Shown here piece after piece: positions 45,486-56,213 of a stretch of 64,000 nt of DNA. Position 1 is the stretch's first letter; the number at the start of each line of letters is the position of its first letter. Below the pieces are notes generated by a model. The model saw nothing but the letters and a program-made list of their open reading frames with translations. It was not told the DNA's origin and made no database searches. This stretch comes from Poecilobothrus nobilitatus. Its lineage: Eukaryota > Arthropoda > Insecta > Diptera > Dolichopodidae. The stretch lies in contig OX352772.1 of the NCBI GenBank assembly GCA_947095535.1, positions 211,707,120-211,771,119 on the forward strand. The letters are read 5' to 3'. A program made the translations under genes and the position numbers.

Positions 45486-47508
45486 ACTTTTTTATACCCT
45501 ACACCTAAAGTATAGGCTATATTAACTTTGGTATGGTGTTTGTAACCACCAAAATGAAGCGAGTTAGGTATGGACATGTATATATATTCTGAATCAGGAT
45601 CACCTCCTGAGTCGATTTAACAATGTCCGTCCGTCCGTTCGTTCGCACGATAACTCAAAAACTAATAAAGCTATCTTGATGAAATTTATATAGTAGGTTA
45701 CTCATTATGAAAGGAAGGCTAAGACAAAACTGGACAAAATCGGTCAATGGGTTCGGATTCTGCAAGCTTCCGAATGATTCCAGAGCAAATGAGATTATCT
45801 CCAAAACCAACAAAGATAGAACCTTTAAATTTTTTACAATGATGTTCCTTACCGTTTGATTTATGTCTCTGAAATTTAAGAGGATTTGGTCCATGGGTTT
45901 GGATTTTGGAAGCTTCCGAACGAGCCCCAGAGCAAATGAGATTATCTCCAAAACCAATAAAGATATAACCTTCAAATTTGACAGAGCGGTGTTCTTTCAT
46001 TTTTTATTTAAGTCTCTAAAATGTGAGAGGATTTGGTCCATGGGTTCGGATTTTGGAAGCTTCCGAACGAGCCCCAGAGCAAATGAGATTATCTCAAAAA
46101 TCAACAAAGATAGAACCTTTAAATTTTGTACAATGATGTTCCTTCCCGTTCGATTTATGTCTCTGAAATTTAAGAGGATTTGGTCTAAGGGTTTGGATTT
46201 TGGAAGCTTCCGAACGAGCACCAGAGCAAATGAGATTATCTCCAAAACCAACTAAGATATAACCTTTAAATTTGGCAGAGTGGTGTTCTTTCATGTTTTA
46301 TTTAAGTCTCTGACATTTGAGAGGATTTGGTTCATGGGTTCTTATCTTGGAAGCTTCCGAACGAGCCCCAGAGCAACGAGTATATCTCCACAACCAACAA
46401 AGATAGAACCTTTATTTTTAGTACAAGAGTGTGCTGTTATGTTTCCTTTTCTATAAAATTGAAAACTGACATTTGAAAGAATTTGAACCATGGATTCGTA
46501 TTTTGGAAGCTTCCGAACAAGCCCCAGAGCAAACGAGATTATCTCCAAAACCAACAAAGATAGAACCTTTAAATTTTTTACAATGATGCTCTTTTCCGTT
46601 TGATTTATGTCTCTGAAATTTAAGAGGATATGGTCCATGGGTTTGGATTTTGGAAACTTCCGAACGAGCCCCAGAGCAAATGAGATTATCTCCAAAAAAA
46701 ACAAAGATATAACCTTTAAATTTGGCAGAATGGTGTTCTTTCATGTTTGATTTAGGTCTCTGAAATTTGATAGGATTTGGTCCTTGGGTTCGGATTTTGG
46801 AAGCTTCCGAACGAACCTCAGAGCAAATGATATTATCTCTAAAAGCAACAAAGACATAACCTTTAAATTAGGAAGAATGGTGTTCCTTCATGTTTGATTT
46901 ATGTTTCTGAAATTTGTGAGGATTTGGTCCATGGGTTCAAATCTTGGAAGCTTCCGGACGAAGCTTAAGCTTACGAAGCAAACGAGTATATCTCCACAAC
47001 CAACAAAGATAGAATTTTTATTTTTAGTACAAAGGTGTTCTGTTATGTTTCCTTTTCTGTAAAATTGGAAACTGACATTTGAAAGAATTTGAACCATGGG
47101 TTCGTATTTTGGAAACTTCCGGACGAGCACAAGAGCAACGAACATATCTCCAAAACCAACAAAAGTAGAACCTTTAAATTTAGTACAATGGTGTTCTGGC
47201 ATGTTTTCTTTATGTTCCTGAGATGGATTCGATGAATTGGAGTGGCAATTCGGGTACCTGACAAACACCTCCCAAGGACTAACAATTTTCGAAATTAATA
47301 AAGATAGAAACTTAAAATTACAAAGGTGTCAAGCATATCCCAAGAGGATGCCTCTTTTACGTTCCTGAAATTCGAGTTGAATAAGACAGAAAATGGAAGA
47401 AGTTTAAGCAGCTGCCAAAAAAACTTATGGATTTTTATTTTAATTCGAATTATTCAGGTGTAGAGTATTAATAAGTCGGTTGCATCGACTTACTGTTACA
47501 TTTACTTG
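45486..47508 (-). mobile_element. Helentron/DINE-like element with minisatellite core
   Basis: Minus orientation. The 5' end at 47508 (sense CAAGTAAATGTAACAGTAAG) has the nested AAGTCGATGCAACCGACTT hairpin. The 3' end near 45486-45520 has ATACCCTACACCTAAAGTAT, so ATACCCTACACCT and its near-copy in the 5' arm form subterminal inverted repeats. The core CCGTCCGTCCGTTCGTTCG is at about 45628. The middle is occupied by a 147-bp tandem array. No transposase or Rep/helicase is encoded. Confidence 0.75.
45700..47250. repeat. 147-bp minisatellite, about ten copies
   Basis: The landmark GCTTCCGAAC (or a close variant) starts at about 45766, 45912, 46059, 46206, 46353, 46509, 46656, 46803, 46950 and 47115. 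Spacing is 146-147 bp, except for two longer units (156 and 165 bp) that carry a TTCCTTTTCTATAAAATTG insert. Variants alternate in a partly dimeric order. The period is 3 x 49, so open frames persist by chance on both strands. Confidence 0.92.
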
Positions 47509-47559
47509 TTTTTTATTCTTCTTATCAACTTGTGGTAAAGAAAACAAATTTTTTTTTAG

Positions 47560-47706
47560 TGGGAAGGTGGGAATCTTCCAAAGACACCAAGAATTTCCCC
47601 TTGGTAATGTCAGATTCTTACTGATTAACCCCACCTCCCCCATTAGCCAATATAATGGAATGAAGCCCTTACCTGCGGAAACATTGAATTGGGAGTGGTA
47701 CTGTAA
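47560..47706 (-). repeat. Small hairpin-bearing repeat, diverged inverted copy
   Basis: Reverse complement of 6931-7113: GGGAAGGTGGG (47561-47571), CCCACCTCCC (47630-47639), then ACATTGAATTGGGAGTGG. The inverted pair is kept despite divergence around it. Confidence 0.55.
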
Positions 47707-47985
47707 TGAAGCGAGGAATCCGCCTACTATTACTACTATTTTGCTAGCAGTGAATATAGCTGTTACAACAGTTATAACATGCAGTAGTATATAACACCTT
47801 ATTGCATGAGATAACTATTGAAAGTAACCCTCACTGTCACTGTAGCAGCTATTCTTATTATTATTACAATTATTATTATTATTAATATTACTATGATTAT
47901 TATTATTACTATTAGTATTTTTATTACCATTAATTATACGATATACATTATTACGATATGATATTACTAGATATTTTTATTTATA
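47707..47985. repeat. Trinucleotide-rich (ATT/ACT) microsatellite region
   Basis: Imperfect ATT, ACT and GTT triplet runs, most dense at 47845-47935. No gene. Confidence 0.7.
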
Positions 47986-48058
47986 TTACCTTACCGGGGT
48001 TTGAACCAAAGACCCTCCGATTGAAAGGTTGGCGACTTAACCACTACGTCTTGAGTCA
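47986..48058 (-). ncRNA. tRNA-like sequence (SINE head or tRNA pseudogene)
   Basis: On the minus strand, TAGTGGTTAAG (48045-48035) resembles an A box and GGTTCAAACCCC (48007-47996) is a good B box, with 28 bases between them. The ends do not pair into an acceptor stem and no clear anticodon arm is visible. Probably a SINE fragment. Confidence 0.55.
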
Positions 48059-48260
48059 AATAAACAAATCAATTACATATCTATCTCCCTTCCACCTAAA
48101 TGATGGATGCTGATCTTTTTCTTTGACTCTCAATTCGCTCAATTTTTAATACCACCATAGTTATTACTGTAATTTAGTTTATTAATTTTCAGTGGTAAAT
48201 TTAGCTTTTAGTGAGCTTTTGGTTGTAGCTGTGTTCAATAAGGTCACTTAAAAATATATG

Positions 48261-48308
48261 TTAACAGTTGAACGTTGTTATAAAATTATAACAACGTTCA
48301 ACTGTTAA
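48261..48308. repeat. 48-bp palindrome
   Basis: Two 23-base arms (TTAACAGTTGAACGTTGTTATAA and its exact complement, see positions 48261-48283 and 48286-48308) separated by AA. It would extrude as a hairpin/cruciform. Confidence 0.95.
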
Positions 48309-48639
48309 TTATTATTAAATATAATTAAAATAAATTAATATTAATAATAATTTTTTTATTTCATAGTGTTGTCAAGATCTAGTTATTTAAATAGTACACT
48401 TTTACTTTTGATTTTAATTTTAATTTTAAATAAATTTTAATTTTGTATTAATTTTAATTTTGACTTTAATTTTAACTTTTAGATATTTTAATTGACTTTT
48501 AATTCAGATTTTGATCTTGATTAAATTTAAAATTGACTTTAAGTCTAATTTTGATTTGAATTACAACTTAAACTCCGATTTTATTTTAATTTTGATTTTA
48601 ATTATGTTTATATTTTCGCTTTATATTAATTGTTATCTA

Positions 48640-49215
48640 ACAAAATTACCAATTTTAATGTTAATTTCTGTAACATTCTCGGGTTGCAAACGAATTTTCA
48701 TGTCGTCGATTGCCATCTTAGCTCAATTAAACCAGCAATCGTAGCCCTATGTGAAACACTAGTCAGTAGCCATATCAGATTCTAAAGAGAAGACGAACTT
48801 ATTTGCTAAGGAGTTCACTTCCAATTCGGCATTGCCACAGTCAACTCAGATGCCACCTTCCGTTCCAGAGGTTGGCTGTTTCTTCGATAAAATTTACTTT
48901 AGGACGCGGGCTGTGATAAAAATTTTGAAGAGTCTGGAAACAAATAAGTCAGCCGGTCCAGATGGTACAAACACCACGCTGCTCAAAAATACCTACTCCA
49001 GTATTTCAAAACCACTGTGCAAACTTTTCTTACTCACTTTCACTTCGGGTATTCATCCTACCCAACTTAGGATTGCACATGTTTTTCCAATTCCCAAAAA
49101 AGGTAAATAAAATAATAAAAGCGATCGCTAACTACCACCCTACTGCTATAACTTCGGTCGTTTCCAAAGTAATAGAAAAATTGTAAACCAAAAGCTTCTG
49201 AAATACCTGGATCAC
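48640..49215 (+). pseudogene. Non-LTR remnant F2: endonuclease start joined to RT
   Basis: 48642-48760 reads NFNVNFCNILGLQTNFHVV and IKPAIVALCET, the endonuclease N-terminus of this family. From about 48770 it is RT sequence: KSLETNKSAGPDG, LLKNTYSSISKPL, RIAHVFPIPKKG, ANYHPTAITSVVSKVIEKL. Most of the endonuclease was deleted at about 48765. It looks related to F1. Cut at about 49215 by element G. Confidence 0.72.
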
Positions 49216-49234
49216 AAAGGTTTTAATAAATATG

Positions 49235-50320
49235 AACAAATTATATCAACAATTTCCTTCTGCAGGGATAAGGTTTATTTTCAATATACCTCATTTCAAA
49301 ATTTGGCGAAATATAAGATGTCTTACAATCTAAAAATACGGCAGAGCATATTTGTTTTTCCTTTACTGCACTTCCTATAACATCTATAATTCTATGTATC
49401 TGATCAACTGTTGAATGCTGTTGTCCAAAACCAAGTTGGTGGTTTGGTTTTATATTTTCCATTTCTGTTATTGGTTTCAGCCTCTTTAGCAATCATTTTT
49501 CGAACAGATTAAAAATTATTAGCAACAATGAGATCAGCTTATAGCGTCCCTTGCCATTTTAATTTTACCCTGTCTTTGTAACATAATCACATCTGCTACT
49601 TTCCATATTCTAAGCCAATGTTTTAACTTTATCTCCGGATTCATCAAAAATGTTAGCTTGGTGAGTCTTTTTTTAGAGAGTTGCTTCAGAATTTCAGCTG
49701 TTATTAGATCAAACCATGGAGATTTTTTTGAGCACAGTTTCTTAATTTCTTTAACCACTTTTTTTTGTCTACAAGAATTGTATTTTGGTTGCTGACTTCC
49801 AGACACTCATTAGACAATATATGATTTCCTTATGACTTCTTGCCCATGTCCCATGTTTTTTTTTAATGGGTGTTGAATAAGGAACATGTCTTTTAATTCT
49901 CTAAATTGCGCACCATAAGGATTATTTCATTTGCTTCGTAGCAGCAGATTTTCGAGATATTCTACAATTGATTCTTCAGCCTCTTATTTATAACTACTTT
50001 TCCTGCCTCGTCTTCCAGTTGTTGTTTTGTTCTTAACGAGAGCTATTTATTATGTTTTCTAGTTCTTTTTTAAAACTCTTTCAGGCAGTTGTTCTGTTTG
50101 AGATAGTTACCTTTTCTTTTCTGCTATCAATTTTTTCGTTTAGTCTTATTATTACTGCTGAGTGATCTGACTTTAAGTTGAAACTCTCCAGAATATTAAC
50201 AAAATTGCAGATGTTTTGTTGCGAAATGTGGGTCAATAAGTACGTTTTCGAGTAGCTTCCAGTGAATAAGTAGGTTTTACAGTAGTTTCCACTCAATAAT
50301 TAGGTTTTCTAGTTCCATTT
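49235..50320 (-). pseudogene. Jockey-type ORF2 remnant G
   Basis: Minus strand. 50296-50081 has LKSDHSAVIIRLN (endonuclease C-terminal SDH motif). 49806-49534 has VVKEIKKLCSKKSPWFDLIT, AEILKQL and WKVADVIMLQRQGK (RT blocks 0-2). 49492-49241 has HQLGFGQQHSTVDQIHRI and SAVFLDCKTS, the motif A region. It resembles Drosophila jockey-type elements. Everything after motif A is lost. It abuts F2 tail to tail at about 49225. Confidence 0.78.
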
Positions 50321-50414
50321 TAATTTTGGATATATGTAATCATTAATTTGCTTGTTGGAGGTTACTTTTTATTTCAATGTATACATATTTAGTTAAATAT
50401 AATACTAATACATA

Positions 50415-51048
50415 ATTATGAATTGTTCAATTTGTAAAGAAAAATTGATGGACAAAATTCCGCCAAAATTACTTGCTGTGATGTTTCAACTGCACTTCTC
50501 TGAGACGTAATTCATTTAATTTGCCTTTGTCATCTGTCAATTACTAATAAACAGTAGCAATTATCAAAAACAAATACTAAGCAGTTAACAACAACAAATA
50601 TTAATGAATATCATAATAAAAGTCTAAAGGATGTTGCATCATCTAACAGGACAAATACTAATGCTACAACGGAACTTCTTTATGAAAAGAATATGAACAT
50701 AAAAAAAAAATTAATACCGATTATGTAGCTTCAATCAAGAAGTTGCAAGAGAAAAGCACAATGTTGATAAACAAGATATTCTATTTAGCAAATAAAGTCA
50801 GCTGGGTAGAGCAAAAATAAAAACATGATATGATTGAAATTGTTGGTGTTGATAATATTAATAATCAAAATGCTCTGGCATTTAAAAAAAATTTTTGAAG
50901 ACGGTTTAAATATTAATTTTAAAAGAAATCAAATAGCAAATTGTTATGTAAAACAGATAAAAAGAAAGAAAAATAAAAATAATAACATTCAAAAACCTAG
51001 TCGAGTTCTGAGAAACTTAAGTCGTATTTTATTGGGGCCAGTTGGTTG
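50415..51048 (+). pseudogene. ORF1 remnant of element E
   Basis: Plus strand, several frames. It starts MNCSICKEKLMDK (first Cys pair of a PHD-type finger, the rest degraded), then a coiled-coil-like stretch (KKLQEKSTMLINKIFYL) and an RRM-like block with IEIVGVDNINNQNAL, FKKIFEDGLNI and NCYVKQIKRKK. Similar in layout to 24345-25351. Probably ORF1 of the element whose endonuclease lies at 53085. Confidence 0.6.
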
Positions 51049-51429
51049 ATTGACAATAGTGACAAGGGCTGATAATATTATCCAGTTTTTATTTTGTACT
51101 GTACAATTATCAGCCCAAAATATAAAGTTTTTTATATCTCTTTATTGTCTTATAAGGTGATAAATTGAATCAACGATTTGCTCTGCCTTTCTACCAGCTA
51201 TAGCTACATGCCATACAATACAGTATGCTTTTTTTCTGTATTTTTGTTTAAAGGAGCAAATGTTTCATTAAAAACTACTAGTTTGCTAATAAAAACACTT
51301 TATTTATTTCCGGAATTATAGGTAGAAGCAAAACTTTCTGTAAGTCCATAGAATAAACTCTTGTCGACTCAAGAGTAGCTGTGAGATGTCAGAATCTTTC
51401 CTAAATTCTAATATAGCTTTATTAACTTT
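51049..51429. other. Non-coding stretch, part of the insert in element E
   Basis: No recognisable gene. Presumably flank of the transposase-like remnant. Confidence 0.4.
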
Positions 51430-51930
51430 AGTTTGATGTTCACTCAGATTATTGTTAGCAATTTCATTTTGTTGGTTTTTGAAAAAAAACACATTGATCG
51501 CATATTTTAAATTCGGGATGATTAAATGAAATATTAATTTCCTTCAAAACTTTACGATATGTTTCAATTTTGCAAAAATTAGCATTTTGCGAAATAAAAT
51601 GTTGATACATGTCACGTAAAGTTAATTCTCGTGATAAATATAATGTCTCTCCTATAGTGGCTAACACTTGGGTGGTATGATTCAATATGATTATATATTG
51701 CTAACCGATCAATTTTCTTTTTAGCTTTTACACCTCTATTTTTTTTAAACCATGCTTCCATAGACCCCGTTTAATTGCGGCTACCTCCTCGGTAATTATG
51801 CAGTCATTGGTATAACCCAAAGTATTTAGAAATGTCAAATGACAAACTGACAGTTCTGTAGATATTGGTAAAGGTAATGAAAATTTTCTACTTTCTGTCC
51901 TATTTTTAACTGCTTTCATATTTTTCTTTT
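51430..51930 (-). pseudogene. Transposase-like remnant, family not assigned
   Basis: Two minus-strand frames in succession. 51919-51728 contains VCHLTFLNTLGYTND. 51685-51464 contains LYLSRELTLRDMYQHFI, IETYRKVLKEINISFNHPEF and CDQC. The order (FLNTLG; S-x-x-MY-x-x-F; YRKVL..INISFNHP..K.CDQC) resembles a widespread group of transposon-derived proteins in arthropods and cnidarians. I could not place it in a superfamily. An N-terminal exon-like piece may lie near 52280-52390 on the minus strand. The insert of about 1.8-2 kb appears to separate ORF1 of E from its endonuclease. No terminal inverted repeats found. Confidence 0.45.
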
Positions 51931-52086
51931 TACATTGATTAATTTTATATGTTTACTCATCCACTTTCTTCCAGTTGTATAATCCAAGACTCAAAAGTCT
52001 TCCCAAATTTGTTACTTTACATGTTGGCATAATATTGCACAATTTTTTTAACTTTACGCAAGCACTTAATTCTAATTGAATGTTTA

Positions 52087-52278
52087 GCCTTATTTCTTTA
52101 AAGCTAATCTTTTTTTCCCCTTATTTAAAATTTCTTTTTCGTTTTGAATTGTTATATTTCCATCGCTTTCTGATTGAAAATTGCCTTATTTCTTTAAAGC
52201 TAATTCTTTTTTCCCCTTATTTAAAATTTCTTTTTCGTTTTGAATTGTTATATTTCCATCGCTTTCTGATTGAAAATT
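52087..52278. repeat. 96-bp exact-type tandem duplication
   Basis: GCCTTATTTCTTTAAAGCTA starts at 52087 and 52183. The two copies differ by only one or two bases, implying a recent duplication inside the transposase-like insert. Confidence 0.93.
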
Positions 52279-52399
52279 GTTAAATTCTTTTGTATGGCAT
52301 GGATAGATGTTATGATAAACGAACAGCTATAATTTGATGGAACGTGGTTTTTATCAGCTTCACTATCGTCAAAAGTGTAAGTCATCTTCAAGGAGAAAT

Positions 52400-53084
52400 C
52401 AAGCTTTTATTAGATTTCTAAAATAATTTAAAAATAATATGTAGTTTTATGATTATGAAATAATTGTTTGTTTATACCTACCAGTGTTCATTCAATTCAT
52501 CACGTGCTAAAGTAACTATTTTTGCTGCCCTGCTGCTCATTTTGCAAAAAGAATTATTATAAATAAGCACAAATTGTGGATTTACACTAATATCTTTCAC
52601 TGATAATTAAAATGAAAACTGACCTTTCCTGTCTTTTTATTCTAATTTCTAAGGAAAACTGTTTCTGATCATTGATCAATAACACATTATACGTAAAAAT
52701 TGTAAATTTGCTGGCAAGTGCATGTATGTTTTTGCAGTGAACAGGTTTACACAAAAATAAATAAAAACTAGAAGCAGCTATTTATTTGGTTTAAAAGAGA
52801 ATACAAAAAATAAATTTTAGTTTAAAAACACAGTAACAACCAATCCCCAAATTGTACCACAGAAAATGTAAGTAATTACTGTATTTTAATATAGGAATTG
52901 TTTGTTGATGTGTTTTACATCTGGAACTATGGTATAGCTAAAGCACTTACTGTGTTTTGAACATGTTGTTTCTCTTTTCTGGTATATAAATACCCGAAAC
53001 TAAGTATACACAATGTTAGAAAAAGACATATAAAGTTAATTTTCATTCTCAGTAGGTTTTCGTTGATTTTGTCAGTTACTGTAT
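52400..53084. other. Non-coding stretch before the E endonuclease
   Basis: No firm feature. A minus-strand 61-codon frame (53112-52927) has a hydrophobic segment (INFICLFLTLCILSFGYLY) and a splice-donor-like ACAGTAAGT, but it overlaps endonuclease sequence and I do not accept it as a gene. Confidence 0.4.
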
Positions 53085-53860
53085 TTTTGTTTGGGGCAGC
53101 CGAGTTTACCAAATTACAATTTTTGTGAATTTTAATGATTCTTATGCTTCTGGTGGTGTTGTTTTCGTACGTGATATTTTTGTGTGTGATAACTATAACT
53201 TAGTTTCAGCAGATGTTATTAAGATTTGTTCTACAACTGACAGTGAATCCTTTACTTAATTAGTTTCAGCAGATGTTATTAAGTTTTGTTGTACAATTGA
53301 CAATCAATTCTTTACTTTTTTATGTGTTTATAGGATAAATAGTTCTGCTGTAAATGAATTTTTAAATAAATTTTCGTATCTTTTAGAAAAAATACCTACT
53401 AAAAATTTAATTATTTTAGAAGATTTTAATATAAATATTCTGAATAATAGTGAGGCTGTAGAATCTTACTTAAGTATTTTAGCTGAAAATAGTATGTTTT
53501 CTTGCATAAATGAATTTGCAAGACCAAGTACAGATAGTTGTTTAGATTATATACATATACGTTTATCCAACATGCCATTGAGTTGTGAGAAACGCAATTT
53601 CAATTTTAAAATTATCCATCAGTACATGACGGGGATTATTGATAAAAACTTTGAAATTAAACAAAACATTATAGTTACAGTATACATTCAGTTACAGTGG
53701 TAGACTATGAAAAATTAAATAATTTACTGAAATTTGAATTTTGAGATGATGTATATTGTGAAGTTGATGTTTGTATTGTGAGAGCGTGTCATATGCCTGT
53801 ATTTTGCAGAATTATAGAGAATTTTGCAGAATTATTTGAATTTCATTAATATTAGCTAAG
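53085..53860 (+). pseudogene. Element E endonuclease remnant
   Basis: Plus strand. IFVNFNDSYASGGVVFVRDI opens the recognisable part, then VSADVIKI, FLNKFSYLLEKIPTKNL, LIILEDFNINIL (D-x-N block, G to E) and DSCLDYIHI, with HQYMTGI in place of SDH. A 60-bp duplication (53201-53260 and 53261-53320, repeating TTAGTTTCAGCAGATGTTAT) and a stop break the frame. After 53703 the sequence continues out of frame towards the connector before the inverted-repeat block. Confidence 0.75.
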
Positions 53861-53949
53861 GCCAAATTAATTTTGATAATTCAATGCACTACTCACATAT
53901 ATGATAAACATTACCTAGATAAATCTTTTCATTCAATTTTATGGATAAT

Positions 53950-54640
53950 TAGGAGAAATTTTAGAGTTGGATTCAAAAGCATGGTTAATACGCTTTTTCC
54001 AGAATATTTATATATATGTATATGGAAGAATCTGCATTCGGAGGGACTTTAGTGAATTCAAAATCAAAGTTATACGCCTTTTACAGAATATTTATATATA
54101 TCTAAATGTGACATTCCAAGTTATGAGAGATTTTAGAGTTGGTTACAAAATCAGGGTTTCAATAATTTCTTTAGCGGGAGTTTGGTGTCGGCAGCCCCCA
54201 CTATTGGAAGTTCTTTATTATTGAAAATATATATTAATATAAAAAAAATATCTAGGAGGAATTTTATAGTTGGTTACAAAATCTGGATTATACGCCTTTT
54301 ACAGAATATTTATATATATGTATATGTGAGATTCTGAGTAAGGAGAGATTTTAGAGTTGGTTACAAAATCAGGGTTTCAATAATTTGTTTAGCGGGAGTT
54401 TGGGGGCGGCAGCCCTCACTATTGGAAGTTCTTTATTATTGAAAATATATATAATTATAAAAAAATATCTAGGAGGAATTTTAAAGTTGGTTACAAAATC
54501 TGGATTATACGCTTTCCAGAATATTTATATATACAAAATACATATGTATATGTAAGATTCTGAATTAGGAGGGATTTTAGAGTTGGATTTAAAAGCAGAG
54601 TTATACGCCTTTTCCAGAATATGTACTTGTATAACCTACT
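53950..54640. repeat. 218-bp tandem repeat
   Basis: TATACGCCTTTTACAGAATA starts at about 54071 and 54289, with a variant at 54506 and a short partial unit at 54602. Units include TTTTAGAGTTGGTTACAAAA and GCAGCCC(C/T)CACTATTGGAAG. Confidence 0.88.
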
Positions 54641-54794
54641 GTAATGTTACAGAATATGTAATATTTTATTGGTGTTTCATAATTTATAATTTTTTCATAA
54701 TATTTTTGTTTTTGTATAATAAAATAAACAAAACCAAAATTGATTTTTGATATCTCGTATTTTTGAATACTTACATAATATTATATTTAAAAGT

Positions 54795-55795
54795 AAACGA
54801 GGAAGAGTGCAGTAGAGTAGACTGTGTCAACTCTGGGATACCCGTATGAACGTAATATATCCTGTTTCTATAAAACTTGATCATCTTTTAAAAACATTCA
54901 GATGTTGTAGTACCGAAATACAGAGATATATTTATGTAAATTGTGGAGTTGTATGACAGCTACCCGAATCTATTGCGCGTAGCTTCATTAAGTTCCAAGA
55001 GGTGCAAGAACCGAACCGGCTGCTCTGGGCCAACCAAATTTTACAAAAGTTGTTGGCCTGTAACTCGACACCTCCTTACTAAATTGCAGGTTTCTAGCTT
55101 CAATAGACACTGAGTTATTCTCATTTAAACGGATAAGTTGTATGGCAGCTACCCGAACCCGTCGCACCTCCACAACCAAATTTTGCAAAAGTTGTTGCCA
55201 TAAAACTTGATCATCATTTGCAAGATTTCAGACGCCTAGCTTCATTAAGTTGCAAGAGGTGCAAGAAGCCTGAACCGGCTGCTCTAGAACAACCAAATTT
55301 TACATAAGTTGTTGGCCTGTAACTCGACACCTCTTTACTAAAATGCAGGTTTCTAGCTTCAATAGACACTGAGTTATTCTCATTTAAACGGATAAGTTGT
55401 ATGCTACCCGAACCCGTCGCACCACCACAACCAAATTTTACGGAAGTTGTTGCCATAAAACTTGATACAAATAGATACTGAGTTATTTCTATATAAAGAT
55501 AGAAGTTGTATGGCAGCTACTCGAACCCGCCGACCGAAAATGTTGGATTTAAATAGCAAAACTAACAATTTTGTAAAAGTGACGTAAAAAAAATTTCAGC
55601 CTCCTAGCTCCTTTATTTTTTGAGTTATCGTGCGGACGGACGGAAGGACGGTTGTACATGGCTTAATCGACTCAGAATTTGGTTCTGAGCCGATCCATAC
55701 CTTTGACACTATATCTAGCTCGACTCCTTTAAGGTGTCACAAACGTAATGGCTAATTTATTATACCCTTGAACATAGTTCATACGGGTATAAAAA
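54795..55795 (+). mobile_element. DINE-1/mini-me-like element with both ends
   Basis: Starts AAACGAGGAAGAGTGCAGTA. Exact 14-bp subterminal inverted repeats: ATACCCGTATGAAC (54838-54851) and GTTCATACGGGTAT (55777-55790). The centre has a 270-bp tandem repeat (GTTGTTGGCCTGTAACTCGA at about 55038 and 55308). The core CGGACGGACGGAAGGACGG is at about 55632. It ends with a hairpin (55762-55790) and AAAAAG. This is the layout of DINE-1-type Helentrons: subTIR, central repeats, tetranucleotide core and 3' hairpin. Confidence 0.8.
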
Positions 55796-56105
55796 GAATG
55801 TAACAAAAAATTCAATTCATTTGTTTTTGTCATGATTTTGGTTTTCAAGAGTTTGTCGCAAAAAGATTGCTTTTTTTTTTCTAGATTTTTTTTTCAAAAT
55901 TTTGTCGCAAAAAGATTTTGGCTTTCAATATTTTAATTTTCAAGATATCAGGGGTGACCTATAAATTGTACATATAATTAATATTCGGAACTGATGATGG
56001 CTTATAAATGTTGCCCATAAAATTATGAAAAGATTAATCATATAGGTAATGTTTATCAGATATGGGAGTAGTGCATCAATTATCAATTAAATTAATTTGG
56101 CCTTA

Positions 56106-56213
56106 GCAAATGAAATACAGGCAAATGAAAATACAGGCAAATGAAATACAGGCAAATGAAATACAGGCAAATGAAATACAGGCAAATGAAATACAGCCAA
56201 AAGAAATACAGGC
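56106..56213. repeat. 15-bp minisatellite (CAAATGAAATACAGG)n
   Basis: Seven tandem copies with one inserted A and a diverged last copy (CCAAAAGAAATACAG), directly after the right inverted arm. Confidence 0.93.

Larger units (their letters stand above)
53852..56108. mobile_element. Inverted-repeat-bounded block inserted in element E
   Basis: TTAGCTAAGGCCAAATTAAT at 53852 and its complement ending at 56108 define about 67-bp inverted arms (53852-53918, 56042-56108), both reading on through GATAAACATTACCTA. Inside are 218-bp tandem repeats and a nested DINE-like element. Coding sequence of E stops before and resumes after it. No transposase or clear target duplication, so a foldback or rearrangement origin is possible. 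Confidence 0.6.

Noticed and set aside
45700..47250. CRISPR-like array
   Set aside because: Eukaryotic mobile-element context; repeats are contiguous 147-bp units without spacers and without cas genes.
45655..47285. Multiple overlapping open frames on both strands in the 147-bp array, suggesting a 49-residue repeat protein
   Set aside because: Frames occur in several phases on both strands because the period is a multiple of three; no start context or family resemblance. Explained by the minisatellite.
47986..48058. Functional tRNA gene
   Set aside because: Only box-like elements are present; the acceptor ends do not pair and no clear anticodon arm is seen.
52927..53112. Possible first exon of a host type II membrane protein (hydrophobic segment plus splice-donor-like site, minus strand)
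   Set aside because: It overlaps, antisense, the start of an endonuclease remnant, and no further exons are visible on the minus strand.
53852..56108. Autonomous DNA transposon with terminal inverted repeats
   Set aside because: No transposase inside and no clear target duplication; kept only as an inverted-repeat-bounded block.
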